A stretch of 64,000 nt of DNA from Marsupella aquatica. Its lineage: Eukaryota; Marchantiophyta. The notes under the pieces were generated by a model. It was given only the letters and a program-made list of their open reading frames with translations. It was not told where the DNA came from and did not search any database. Shown here in pieces: positions 9,114 through 20,382 of the stretch. The number at the start of each line of letters is the position of its first letter. Within the stretch, counting starts at the first letter, position 1. The DNA lies in NCBI GenBank assembly GCA_973895155.1, contig OZ316893.1:14446001-14510000 (forward strand). The letters are read 5' to 3'. Position numbers and translations under genes: made by a program.

Positions 9114-11652
9114 TCAAGTTGACATGCCAAAAGTTTTTTCCAGGAGCTCCGCTCTGTCTCGACTTAAGCCACTAGACATAACTTCTTTGATGTACTCCGG
9201 CGCTGTAAATGGCCTGTATCGAAGCGGGTGATCGGCATCCACACACTCTGGTCTTGGACGGATAACGTAGTTGGTCTCGCCTGACACAAAGGATGCAATC
9301 GACATGCGCCTGCTCTTTTCACTGGGCACCACTTGGTGCTCTGCGCTTAGAAATCTCCCATTTGTCCAAGCCTGCACAAGCAAAGGACGGGCACTTTGTC
9401 AAGCTCGTGCCAAGTAGAACCCGAGAGAGGGAGTTCCCAAAAATCGATCCAGTAAACCTCGTGCTAAATCTCTTGAAATTAACGGAAATGACATTATTTC
9501 CCTTCTCTCTTCTACTCATAACTATCTATATGTCTGAATCCAAAGCTTTTCAACTAACACTTTCCCTAGCACAGGAAATTGAGTCGAGCATCTAAGGTAC
9601 TTGGGCTCCGGCCATCAGATTATGCCGGAACTAACTAGGTGACATGTATTTTGGGGGCCCTCTAATGGAAATCAGGCAACGCGGCTTTCGTGCTAGAATA
9701 GATTTACTCAAGATGTCCAGAAGTACAGGTACCCTTTCATTCAATAGTCCAGACATAAGTAATGGGAATTCCAATTTTCAAGTCAAGTATTCAGAGTGCA
9801 GGAAGCACCTGCAGAAAGTCGCCACAGTTCACGATAAAAGCACCAGGCCGAGGGCGTACTCCATGCCAGGTCCCATCTCTGAAACGAATCTGCAGGCCCC
9901 CCACTGCATCCTGGTGCAGAAGGGTGATAATATCGGGGTCCGTGTGGCATTGAAGTCCCCACGTCAGTTCGGGATGCTCGCAGATGGGGAAGTTGTTGAC
10001 CCTGAACCTGCCGTTGACCTGCTGCTTATGCCGATCACCCAGAAACTCGTCCAAACTTTCCTCCGGGATTCCAAGACTAGCGACTATCAAGTCCATTAGA
10101 AGAAAGACCACCCTGCTCGATTGCTTTCCGTACTCTTCGGCGCTAGATCTGATCCAATTAAGCAGACGATGTGAACGATGGCTGCTGGTTAAATGAGCAA
10201 GTTGATTTAATGATTCGCTCAGGTTTGCGATCAATCTGTCCGTAGAAGTACAGTTCTAACTCTAGAACATGACTTTGAGCAGAGCTTGTATCGGGAAAAC
10301 CTCTCGTTGACCATTTAAGGAAACTCCTCGTGGGACGGCATTTTGGCAACCTGAACTAGCTCCTACAGTAGAAGTTAAACGGGCTTAATACCTTAATGAA
10401 TGACCCTTCAAGTTACTTTCAGGGCCACCCGGCCAGAGAGTGTTTGCGATCTCGTCCATTCTGCCAGGATAATTCTTTTCCGGTGCCTGTATGTCAATTG
10501 CTTCACTCCATGTGTAATGCGAGATCCTGCAGTTGTACGGGGGGTTACGCTTCATGGGCAGGTAACCAGGCAATGTGACCTTGCCAGGGATTATCTTGTT
10601 CGTCACTTTCATCTTCTCCTGCAATTCAATAAAGCCGGCCGGGTCAAAATTCTATGATCCTATCCACACTGTTTTATTGTCATGACGGGATACCGTGCAG
10701 CTCTGGGTTTGGTAAGTTATCGGAGCACATCGGTACGAGGTTATAGGCTCTAACCGCGCGACTGTGTACGATGGGAGAGAGTTGCCTACTAGATCTGGAC
10801 AGCCATCGTGAGTTGAACTTGACAACATAGAAACAATATAAACTTTGAAGATATTGCATGGTATTTAGTGCAAGAGGAAGCTATAAAATACGCAGGTGTC
10901 TTGGACAGAATATAAAAACTGTTGTCAAGCAATTCTCATCACAAGCAGAGTAAGAGCTATCCGATCCCCTGGTTATCGTGTTCACCGTCTCAATGGTTCA
11001 GACACAACTCAGCTATAAGGACGTTACGGCATGTGCATCTGCAGCTGGAATATCATTAGAAAATCTACAACACAACCAGACGGGCCCTCACGTGCTGAAG
11101 GATTAGTAACAATTGAACAGTCATTGAGAGTATTTAGGGACTTCATTACTTCATTCTTACCTCAAGTGGAAGGTCAAATATTTGTCGACAAGATTCCTTG
11201 AGTTGGTCAACAACTTCCATAGGGAAACCGGAATTAACTATCTGGAAAAATCCATGCTCCTCGCAGGCTGCTCGAATTCCCTTCACAACATCAGATTTCG
11301 CTTCCTCGCAGGCCGTGATCTCTGCCTCCAAACCGCTCTGAGTTCTTGCGTCTCCTGCCAACTTCTCGATCTCTCTCTGCAAGCTCTGCAACTTGAGCAC
11401 TGGTGATAAATCGATAACATGAAGGTCAAAATCGTAGTGATCATGCGCGAATTCCGGTCTGTTTCCCTCAGGCCAGATGAACGATGTCTTGTCCGGGGTC
11501 TTGCCAAGTTCCCCACGAGGTTCTGCACTGTCTAGCTTCATGACTTGATATTGTTTCATCACATCCTCCACAGTCACTTCGCTTGAAATCTTCTTTACCG
11601 GCTCAGGATACGACGCGATTGGCACCTGTGCTGGCACTGGCGTAGCAGCCAT
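9114..11652 (-). CDS. 2-oxoglutarate/Fe(II)-dependent dioxygenase, copy A (four exons)
   Basis: Exons on the minus strand are 11,652-11,161, 10,618-10,392, 10,148-9,809 and 9,371-9,114 (1,317 nt, 438 residues); all introns are GT-AG. The product has the plant DIOX_N domain (AACEEHGFFQI..GFP near residues 135-150) and the 2OG-FeII_Oxy core. The iron ligands are H308-x-D310 (CHTDPD) and H365 (SAEHQ); the 2OG-binding R375-x-S377 lies in RRMSIASF. It would be a soluble oxidoreductase acting on a small metabolite or hormone; the substrate cannot be told. The N-terminal extension (~100 residues) makes it longer than the usual ~350. The ATG at 11,652 is chosen because copy B conserves it; an in-frame ATG at 11,670 is not conserved. 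Exon 2 ends AAG|GTATTA, a weaker donor than copy B's AAG|GTGAGC. Confidence 0.88.
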
Positions 11653-13750
11653 AGCTACAGTTCCTACCATAGAGAATCAACGTCCAGAGTTCCAATCAGT
11701 GAAATACCGTATCTAGCGCACCTCAAGACTAGCCAGCAACTGGAAAAGCAAGAGCTACAAGTCTCCTACCCACGTTAACCCGCTGTCGCAGTTTGATTCC
11801 TAAGAAATGTTAGATGTGGAAACACCGACGGAGGCAGCCTAAGGCTGATTTGCACTCCTACGACATTGGTCGCTTTCCGACATAGTGACGATCGACCCAA
11901 TATCATGAAGATGCAAGCAATCAGATTTTGAACTTTAATCGACAGCGGCCGATTTCATGTCAATCAGTATCTACTGTGCAGCCTCACAGATATCTAGGAA
12001 TGCAAAAGTGGGCAATTAGACAGTCATGTTCATTGAGAGTTGATGAGACGTTATACATGGAGTACTATGGGGCAGCCCCCATAATAACTTGTCTCAATTC
12101 CCTCATTGCCAAATAGAGGTGGTGGGCGCCTAGCTCCTACTACTGCACAGCGCACCTCAATATCTAATTTAGTCTACTAATCTGGACGGGTGGACCATTT
12201 CTAACACAGACAACCGCTGTACAGCGCTAGACAAACGAATAAGCAAACACTATATTCAGGACCTTCATCCCGGCCATTCTAGTTCAATTGATCTTCTGGA
12301 AGTCGAATTCAGACTTACCGTGGCGAGAATGCACGTACTGCTTACTATACAATCCTTCCGAATTAGCGGCACAATGAATAACCCGACCGAGGTTCCTACT
12401 TCGAGCTTACAACACCAATCCCCTGAACTTGTCTAACCTTGGACAAGTCAAAACATATCTCCTGGAATTGAAGTGGCATTCCAGCCAATCCTCACTCTGT
12501 AGCAATTGTTGTTGTTGATGGGACTACTGTACCACACCACTCGATTGAATATTTGAATGTCTTCGACAAGGAACATCTACCTAAGTTCAAGCCGCGAGTG
12601 TAATTTAGTTTTGGCACTCCGTACACATCAATGGATGCCGGACAGGAAAAGATGCATTGGGCTTTTTAAATGCAGAGTTAAAGAGTCACCCGGATTTCAT
12701 ACTCTGTATATTCCCTCCAGATAAACGTCATGATGCTAGACATAAAAAATATTGACTGTAGAAACTGTTTGACATGAGTTAGTAAGACGCGAACTACACC
12801 ACAAGATACGACAGCGATGCCTCGAGGCATGTGAACACTGTGAAATGCCAACCACAGCTCACTTCTAATACCTCACCAGCAACTTACTACAGCGGCTAAT
12901 ACCAGTCATGGTCGACGTGCACACTTACTCAATACTTCTTCCACAGCTCCAAATTAACCGGCTCCCCCGACTGCTTTCAACTTCCACTCATAAGACTCCA
13001 CTTCCAAAGAGGATCACAACGAGCGTTCGGCTTCAGCGTCCATAGATCAATTTGATGGATGCGTCCTAATCGGTCTTTTGCTCGTTCTGGGAAATCAGAT
13101 TCAAGGTCGACCTCTTCCCCAACGACTCAATCTCTCCTTCTAACTTAGCATACCACAGAGGAGAGATTGCAGAACTGGCCAACGATCCTATAATAGCAAG
13201 ACCACAGGAATGAATTGATATCGAACAAGGGCACGACAGTCAGACCACCAGATACTTGTTGACCCAGCCACACTACTATGACGATATTTTCAGCCAATCG
13301 ATCTTCGAAGCTAGGTACCAAAAGCTCCCGTCTGAACTGAAGCTTTGTACCCATTACCCAGCTTCATGCATCTTTTCTGCTAGCTAGGGGATTAATTACT
13401 GTGTCTTTTTCTTGGTTGGGTGTGATCTTATGATCACGCCAGAATTTCGAAAGAGGATAAAACGAATTGACTGACGATAGAAATCATGAGCAACGATTCT
13501 TTTCTATTTTTGGGCAAGATCATCACGACCGGCGCTACAGCCAGAAAATCATTTTGTTTAACGAGTTCGGTGACATCTTTCCACGATGACAATCAAGTCC
13601 TTTCCGGGCCAATGGGGACAGAATTAAGTAATCTGCAACCATCCGGTGTTCCACCATAGGCATAGCACAGTCAAGGTCGTGGAGTAAAAGTTGGGGACCA
13701 GTTGGATTTCCCGTAGATGCATGCATCTATCCGCGTCATATATATCACAA
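11653..13750. other. Upstream region of dioxygenase A, conserved with copy B but without recognised gene
   Basis: The ~2.1 kb upstream of gene A aligns with 22,909-25,275. No open frame is conserved between the copies (minus-strand frames at 13,145-13,354 and 24,664-24,876 are not equivalent), so the similarity reflects the duplication, not coding constraint. The promoter must lie here, but I cannot point to a clear TATA box. Confidence 0.5.
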
Positions 13751-14009
13751 TCGAGATCACAATCTGCAGTACCACCGGCGACACAACTCATGAAAACTTG
13801 CTGGTGACAGTGGTGATTTAAGACTGAGTGGTAAGTAGTGGAGGAGATCAGAAGGGGAACGTGACTGTGCAATCTTGTGCTTGAAGGTGTGTTTTCTCCT
13901 CGGTGGTGTCGCACATGTTGATCCTCGTGATGATCGATGTTCACGAGAATAATAATACGTAGTAGTTTACAGGCTTTATTGGACGTCTTGCATGTAGACC
14001 GTCCTAAAA

Positions 14010-14112
14010 ACAATGGTTACCACTCGCTAAATTCTCTTGTCCTGCTTGTAAGGTGTGCAAGTACAATGGTTACCACTCGCTAAATTCTCTTGTCCTGCTA
14101 AGTGTAAGGTGT
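14010..14112. repeat. Direct tandem duplication (~51 bp x2)
   Basis: CAATGGTTACCACTCGCTAA followed by ATTCTCTTGTCCTGC and TAAGGTGTGCAAGTAC occurs at about 14,010-14,061 and again at 14,062-14,115. The copies are almost identical. Confidence 0.9.
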
Positions 14113-14171
14113 GCAAGTACTTTTCTTGTCTCTATTTTTTCTGGATATTTTCATTTCTTGAGAGTATTGTC
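14089..14171. repeat. Long direct repeat flanking the LINE fragment (partner ~15,472-15,558)
   Basis: TCTTGTCCTGCTAAGTGTAA, then GGTGTGCAAGT, CTTTTCTTG and CTTGAGAGTATTGTCT recur at 15,472-15,558 with about a fifth of positions changed. The left copy ends exactly where the LINE tail begins. It could be an unusually long target-site duplication or a pre-existing repeat. Confidence 0.6.
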
Positions 14172-15760
14172 TTCTTCTTCTTCTTTTCAAGGGAAAGCGA
14201 CGTACAGGGCGCATTTTTTATTCAACGACACCCGCGGCGAGAACCAGCAGGAGGAGAAAAACAAGCCCAGAAACCAGGGCACCCGAAAGCCCCCCCAAAA
14301 CGAGAGCGCCAGCCCCCAACAAGTCACAGCAGAGAGGACAGGGTAACAAGCCAAAAACACCAAACAAAGACCAGGACCCAGGCGAACCCAAGACAGCCAC
14401 CGAGCCAAGGGGAACACGAAAGCCCAAAAACAGGCACACCACAAAGGCCCTAAGGGAAATCAGTGCAAGTCAAAGGGTGTTTAGTAAACCTAGGTCTAAA
14501 TTGCCAATAATCGTAAGTTTTGTCATAAGGACATTGTTCCTTATATCTAAACTTGCAATTACTTCTCACTGATTTGGTAACAGTGACGTGCAAAGACTCC
14601 CTGCCAATGGTGAGGGACTCAATAGAGAACACAATTTGCAGAGTCATTCAAGCTCCTGAAGAGAATAGCAACAGGGCAGCCATCTTAAGGAATACTATGT
14701 CTGATGGTACACCTATCCGTAATGTGAGTAAGCTAGGTCAGTGAGTGTCTTGCTTAAGCTCCTAGCTTTTTTTGTGCCTTTAGTACATTGAAGAGTGGCA
14801 TGGGCACTAATAACATTTCCATGGATAAAAAGTTGCAGTGGGAACCTGGTGGAGGTGGCTTGGTATGTGTGTTGTCTTCTTTTGGTCCAAATGCTAGTGA
14901 TCTTTTGATGAATCAGAAGAAGAAAGCCAGGATCTCGCTTCTGTGAGCGGATGGCAGTGTCCATGTTGCCAAAAAAAGAGCATCCAGTTGCCTTATTAAG
15001 CCTGGTTCTGACATCCACTTGTTCGAGTTGAGTCCAGTGGATTCTCAAGCGAGGACACTCATAGAACATGTGTTCAATGGTCTTGATATTACCTTGACAT
15101 GCCGTGCAGTTCCCATCACTCATGTCCCACTTCATGGCTCTCAGGTTGGAGAAGAATCCAGCATTGAGGACTTTCCAGTAATCCAGTTTAACTCTAGGAG
15201 AGGTCTAGCAAGTACACAGGTGAATCCACGTCTTCTCCAAGTCTCAGGTCTGTCCATCAAATGCCATCTGTGGTTGAGTTGTGCAGTAGGTGTGGTGTGT
15301 TGTTGCATCATTAGAGCCCAGCTTTTAGTCTGAATGTTCCATCCTTTTTTTCTCCTTTTTTTCTCCTTTGGAGTTGATCAATGGAAATACCAGCAGGCTC
15401 AAAGTGTAGGTATCTGTGAGTGGATTCCCAACCTAGTAGCATGCAGTTTAGGGTTGAGACTAGTGTTGTCTTGTCCTGCTAAGTGTAAGGTGTACAAGTC
15501 CTTTTCTTGAATGTTTGTGTTTATTTTTGGTTTTTTTCTTTTCTTGAGAGTGTTGTCTGGTTTATTCCAATTTGTCAAAACCTCAAGTTTCCAAGCCTTG
15601 CCCTTGATTCTCCATGTTGTATGCCATAAGCCCTGCCTGAAGAGCAGGTTTTTTGGACATAAAAGTCTTGGTCAATATTTTACTGCTTCTTGTGGAGATG
15701 AGGGCTGGAAAACTAAGGAACTCACCATATGATGGCTCTAACCTCCCTGCAAAAGAATCC
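14172..15760 (-). mobile_element. Degenerate LINE (non-LTR retrotransposon) 3' part
   Basis: On the minus strand the frame at 15,135-14,713 opens with MKWDMSDGNCTACQGNIKTI and EHMFYECP. This is the zinc-binding zf-RVT segment (C-x2-C ... H-x4-C) found at the C-terminus of plant LINE ORF2 proteins. Upstream pieces (for example LNAGFFSNLRA just before it, and LLGWESTHRYLHFEPAG near 15,400) continue the protein but in shifted frames. The G/T-rich 3' UTR runs to about 14,190 and ends in a (GAA)n-type tail. No RT core is present. The right boundary is uncertain (15,471 or about 15,760). Confidence 0.65.
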
Positions 15761-16460
15761 AAGTCATTCCTTCTCTTTGTTGAACTTTAACTTAATGCCA
15801 GGGACAGTACATTGTCCCTCCCAATTAGTGTTAGTCAAAATAATTGCGTAGCTCTGAAATTTCTCAGTGTTGCACAAAATAGTGTGGGTCACATTATTTT
15901 TGGTGTGACTGAAGGAATATGGAGAGTGCAAGGAGAATTGCAACACACAACAGTCCTAATAAAGGACATAAAATTGAAATCAATGGAATTCAATAGTGCC
16001 ACACATTATTTTCAGTGTCACTCTAATTTGCACTTCACAGGAAGTCACAGTTTTAGTCACACTAGTTCTACTATATCTATCACATTTGAATATAGAGCTT
16101 ATACTGAGAATCACAATGCACAATAGAGGACATAAAACTGAGACTCCTGAAGTGGCATTCGATAGCAGTGTAACTGGAGAACAACCATGTTAAGAGGGTG
16201 ATGCCATCGCTCTGGATCTTAGCCCCCAAGGGACAGCATTAAGAAATGTGAAACAAGCCTCCCAGGGAAACCAAAGCAACAAGAAGTGGACTCTCAATAT
16301 GACGCAAAAAGAACACCAAACCTCATGACAGTTTCTGGATAGTAAGAACACTCCATTACTCTAGTGATTAACACAAGAGCATTGCACGAAAACATCTTTG
16401 TCAGCAAGTGTCAGATTTTATAATTTATAGAGCCTATTTTTATCTTCAGACATTGGTTTG

Positions 16461-16556
16461 ACCTACTCCTTGTGATTTGACATGTGTGATATCTTGTTGA
16501 CTGAGACCTACTCCTTGTGATTTGACATGTTCCTGTGTGGTATCTTGTTGACTGAA
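16461..16556. repeat. Direct tandem duplication (~45-50 bp x2)
   Basis: ACCTACTCCTTGTGATTTGA, CATGT and GTATCTTGTTGACTGA occur twice in tandem (16,461-16,505 and 16,506-16,556). Confidence 0.85.
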
Positions 16557-16729
16557 ATTGTTCTTTTTTCATAACTTACATGTGACCCCTAAATACATTA
16601 AGCACGAAAGGCAATCTGGAAGACAATTAATACAAATTAACATTTATTGTCCCCTAAGTGATGCCTGCTGCCCAGACCTGCAGGAAATGATTTTTTAGGT
16701 AAATACCTGGGGTGAGCCTTTGTTGCCAT

Positions 16730-16900
16730 GAACTGGCCACAGGCTGAGTGGCAGCTGCACTCAGTGGGGCCCGAGAGGTCTTGGATTCTAATCCTGCCTT
16801 GGCCCATTCTTCGTTTACCATTCACCCCACCCAAAAGTGGGGTTCATTCATGCTCTTTAAAACTCGGAAAAAAATGGAAAGGAGCGGGCAGCTATCTACT
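16730..16900 (+). mobile_element. Candidate tRNA-derived SINE (A-box and B-box)
   Basis: AGGCTGAGTGG at 16,741-16,751 fits a Pol III A-box and GGATTCTAATCC at 16,783-16,794 resembles a B-box (GGTTCGAATCC), about 41 bp apart as in tRNA-derived promoters. The head does not fold as a clean tRNA (acceptor stem poor), which favours a SINE over a tRNA gene. An A-rich stretch follows near 16,860-16,880. Ends and target duplication are not clear. Confidence 0.35.
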
Positions 16901-17649
16901 CGAGGCTCGATATTGACTCTTGTGCTGAATCAAATAGTGGGTAGTTAACATACTTCATTAGTTGAAGCCCTGAAGAGGAGCTCTTCTGGGCCCTTTGGTT
17001 TGATTAGTGTCAGAATATTTGGATAATTTGTTATGGACAGAGGTTCCTAGAACAAGCCGGACTAGCTGTTGAGCACTTCAAAGGAAAACATATGATTTGT
17101 GCCAAGGAAGGCAGGCAAGTACCTGTTGGATTGTATAGCATTTTGAAGGTCGAACCATGTCAAGCAATCTATAGTGTCAAGGGGGTTATCCCAGGGGTTA
17201 TGGGATGTAATATATCCCTGAGGGCAGTGACCCCCGCGGTGACCCCAAGGGGCTTACGGCCATGGCCCCCAAGTGGCCATGGATTAACAAGACAGAGTGG
17301 CCCGCAAGTGTAGTTTTATATGATCTGAAAATTGTGGCTGAAATTAGAAAACCCTCCAGGCGGGCTAATTGGGCGGGGGAATCTCATGACACCTAGGCCA
17401 AGCTGGGAGGGGGATAATGGCTCATAACAATTACTAAAAATGTATGCAACAAGAAAAATACACTAGGGGTTCATAAGTAGGATAATCTTTCCTTCCGCTT
17501 GGTGAATAAGGAAAGACTGTTTGTGGGTTTGCCTGTTGCAATGGAGTCAGTGAGAAGCTATGCACAGATAAATAAATACATGCAGGTTAATCATGGATAC
17601 AATTAGAGGTTGACTCAGAGGTTGAGAAGTATTTCAGCGAATATCCTGG

Positions 17650-17763
17650 CCTGGTGAAGCACTTGCTGAGAGTGTGTTGTTTGTGTTGTATGATTGGTTG
17701 GACTGCCTGGTGAAGCACTTTGCTGAGAGTGTGTTGTTTGCATTGTATGATTGGTTGGACTAC
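17650..17763. repeat. Direct tandem duplication (~56 bp x2)
   Basis: CCTGGTGAAGCACTT, GCTGAGAGTGTGTTGTTTG and TTGTATGATTGGTTGGACT occur twice (17,650-17,705 and 17,706-17,763). Confidence 0.9.
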
Positions 17764-19202
17764 TCCATTGGGTTTAACGGAGCTTTGGACCCAACACCCT
17801 CTTTGCTCCCTCTTGGAGATGTTACCATTCTGGACTAGCATGTCTGCAATATACAAGATGAGCCTCCACTTGCAATGCCTATATGTACCGTTTGACCAGT
17901 GAGATTGGATCCCTATGGAGTGTTCAAGGCAAACTGTGCATTGGAGGCCCGATTGGAGGCTACTAGACTGGGAAAGAGATATACCTGAAGCATTGGGCAA
18001 TAGATCATAGGTGAGGGCAAAAATTTGCCAATTGATCAATTGCCTTAAAATGAGCAGGGAATTGATAGTCTGGCTAGAAGGTTTCAAAATGTGTGCCATC
18101 CACCACTATTGAATACACTAGATGGAGGCAGCACTAGTCAGAAAGTACTGTACAAATGACTACCACTACTCCACAACAAGATTTCATGATTGTACAGTTC
18201 CTGCCCTGCTTTTAAAGGGGGGCAAATGACAAGGGGGTGCTTTTAAAGGGAGATCTATACAAGAGGAAACTCGGGGTGAAAGGAATACTACTGGTCTGGT
18301 GAATGGGACTCCCAAAACAATATAGAATATTGGTAGGCTAGGGACTAGAATGAACTTGACATAGACAGTTTTGTTTTCAGAATAGTGATGGGGCAATCTT
18401 CACAGACCTGTGTATGTTCTAAGGGATGACAACCATGAATGTAATCTCTTTGAGCCCATGCTCAATCAATAATAGTCTCAGTTTAGTAGGGGTTATCATA
18501 TCAAGTGCAACTTTTTGAGTAATAAACACACTAAAAAATTAGTATTTGAACCTACTTAATTATGTTTATTCAAAAAGGTTTTTCCTTGTTTTTAAGGTGT
18601 TATTACTCCAAAACGTTTCCAAAGTTGGCTTAAAAGATCCTATCTGTTACTTAATAATTCTCAAAATTGGATATATATGATCTTGACTGTCTACTGATTA
18701 TTGGATATAATAAAATGATTCGTGCATTATGGCTTAAAAATAAATATCTTGATAAGATGTACAGCTGGGATTTTTTGCTCAAAAAATTAAGAAACATTAT
18801 TAAAAAACAACAACAAAATGACTTGTTGTCCCCCTTTTCCCTCCTTGACTCTTGCCTGACATTACAAAATGCACAAAACGTATGGCCTTACATATGTGTA
18901 CACCCTTTTATACCTGGAGTAGTGGTTTAAGCCAAGCCTTTTTTTGATTGCCATTATTTAGGTCAATCTTTAGGTGTCAGCGTGCATTTTCTCCCATTCT
19001 CATTTTTAGAAATTGATGACTTGAGTGAAGTAACAAACCAAAGACTTGTTCATGCAGTACTAGTGAATTACTTTTTGCAAGTCAGAAGGAGACAAAGAAC
19101 CGGGGTAAAACACTAATAAGAGGTTCACTTAGTTTACTAGGACTCCCGCTAGGACTAGGGGCTCAGCGGGGAACACCAATGTTTCCAAAATGAGACATTT
19201 TT
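17764..19202. other. No gene recognised; AT-rich spacer between the duplicated segments
   Basis: Only short frames. The 87-codon plus-strand frame at 18,667-18,930 is Lys/Asn/Ile-rich as expected from base composition and I see no family match. The stretch 18,480-19,080 is distinctly AT-rich. Confidence 0.45.
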
Positions 19203-19480
19203 TGCAATGTCTGTGTGTTGCATAATGTATTGTCATTGTGATCATGTTGTTGTTGTAGTGTTATTATTGCATGAGTTGTTGTGGACATTTTTTTCAATGT
19301 CTGTGTGTTGCACAATGTATTATTTGTCATTGTGGTCATGTTGTTGTGGTAGTGTTATTGTTGCACAATGTATTATTTGTCATTGTGGTCATGTTGTTGT
19401 GGTAGTGTTATTGTTGCATGAGCTGTTGTTTAGTTGTGTTATTGTTGTGGTTGCCGTGGTGGTGTTGTTGTGGCCATGTT
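19203..19480. repeat. Minisatellite (~50-57 bp units)
   Basis: Repeats of CATTGTGGTCATGTTGTTGT, GGTAGTGTTATTGTTGCA and CAATGTATTATTTGT follow each other in three to four units. One or two units exist at the matching left boundary (7,826-7,920), so the array expanded in the right copy of the segmental duplication. Confidence 0.8.
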
Positions 19481-20382
19481 GTGCTTTTAGCAGGGTCATC
19501 CGTGCTGTCACGTTATTGTTGCAAAACTGTTGTTTTCAAGGGAATATGTTGTGGAGTAAAGTCTATCAATGCATTTGAAAGTCTGTTGTGCATAGTGTTG
19601 TTAATATATCTGCGCAAAAGGTGGTCAGATTGAAAGATTTTGCACAAAGAAGACAGTAAGTATTGTTTTCGCATCACTGTTGAAGGTGGCCTAAATCAAG
19701 GATTCTGGACAAGGAGAATAGTCCACAAATTAGTACACTCTACAATATGAGACAAGTACTTTTTCAACATTTCTCAAATATCTGGATTACCTCTACATGA
19801 ATATCCCACTTAGCATTTGTCTGTGGGTTCTCTGCTAAGCACGACTTGGAAAAACTTTCCAGTCAGAGTACTATCTCCCCATTCCATTTTATAATTGTAA
19901 GGAATCAGAATTGTAAAGGAATATCCCACTTGAGCATTTGTCTGTGGGTTCTCTGCCAAGGACGACTTTGCAAAACCTTCCCCCAGAAGTCTATCTACCA
20001 TTTCATTTGAGAATCTTAACGAAATCAGAATTGTAAAGGAGCTTGAAAGTGAACTCTAGAACGTGAGTATGGATAGCCCAAGATTTGAAAACCTTCTCAA
20101 GAAATAGACTTAACAGTTGTTCTCTTAATCTCGTAACGTACAGGTTTGATTTCGGTTTTATCTAAACAGTTGGTGCCAATATGAATATGTCGCTCATATC
20201 TAGATATGCTCCTGCTTCAAAGCTATCTCAGCTCCTGCTTCATGTCTATCTCAGCTCCTGATTCATGGCCGATCACTTCTCCTCCAGTAGTGTTTTGCAC
20301 TACTACGGTATCGAATTACAACCTCTGACTAGCTCGAGAGAGCAGTTTGATGATAAAGAGGTCGCTATGAGGATCTCGAACA

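Larger units (their letters stand above)
7826..13750. repeat. Segmental duplication, left copy
   Basis: This ~5.9-kb segment aligns by eye along its length with 19,206-25,275 in the same orientation. Shared landmarks include GTTATTGTTGCAAAA (7,911 and 19,512), TTGGTGCCAATATGA (8,929 and 20,170), all four dioxygenase exons, and GGTCGTGGAG plus AAAAGTTGGGG near the right ends (13,674 and 25,198). Introns and flanks differ by many substitutions and small indels. The boundaries are approximate. Confidence 0.85.

Noticed and set aside
9644-10196. Plus-strand frames opposite dioxygenase exon 3
   Set aside because: Antisense shadows of a clearly recognised exon; the matching region of copy B has different frames.
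13145-13354. Minus-strand frame upstream of dioxygenase A as an extra 5' exon
   Set aside because: The equivalent region in the duplicate has frame-breaking indels, so there is no shared coding frame.
14187-14453. Overlapping frames on both strands in a C/A-rich (T-poor) stretch, some with long hydrophobic runs on the minus strand
   Set aside because: The stretch is the LINE 3' UTR; biased composition removes stops and makes Leu/Val/Gly runs. No domain or start context.
16741-16810. A true tRNA gene
   Set aside because: A and B boxes are present, but the acceptor stem does not pair and no clean anticodon arm is visible, so a SINE candidate is the better reading.
18667-18930. 87-codon frame in AT-rich spacer
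   Set aside because: Lys/Asn/Ile-rich product as expected from composition, no family match, no conserved partner.
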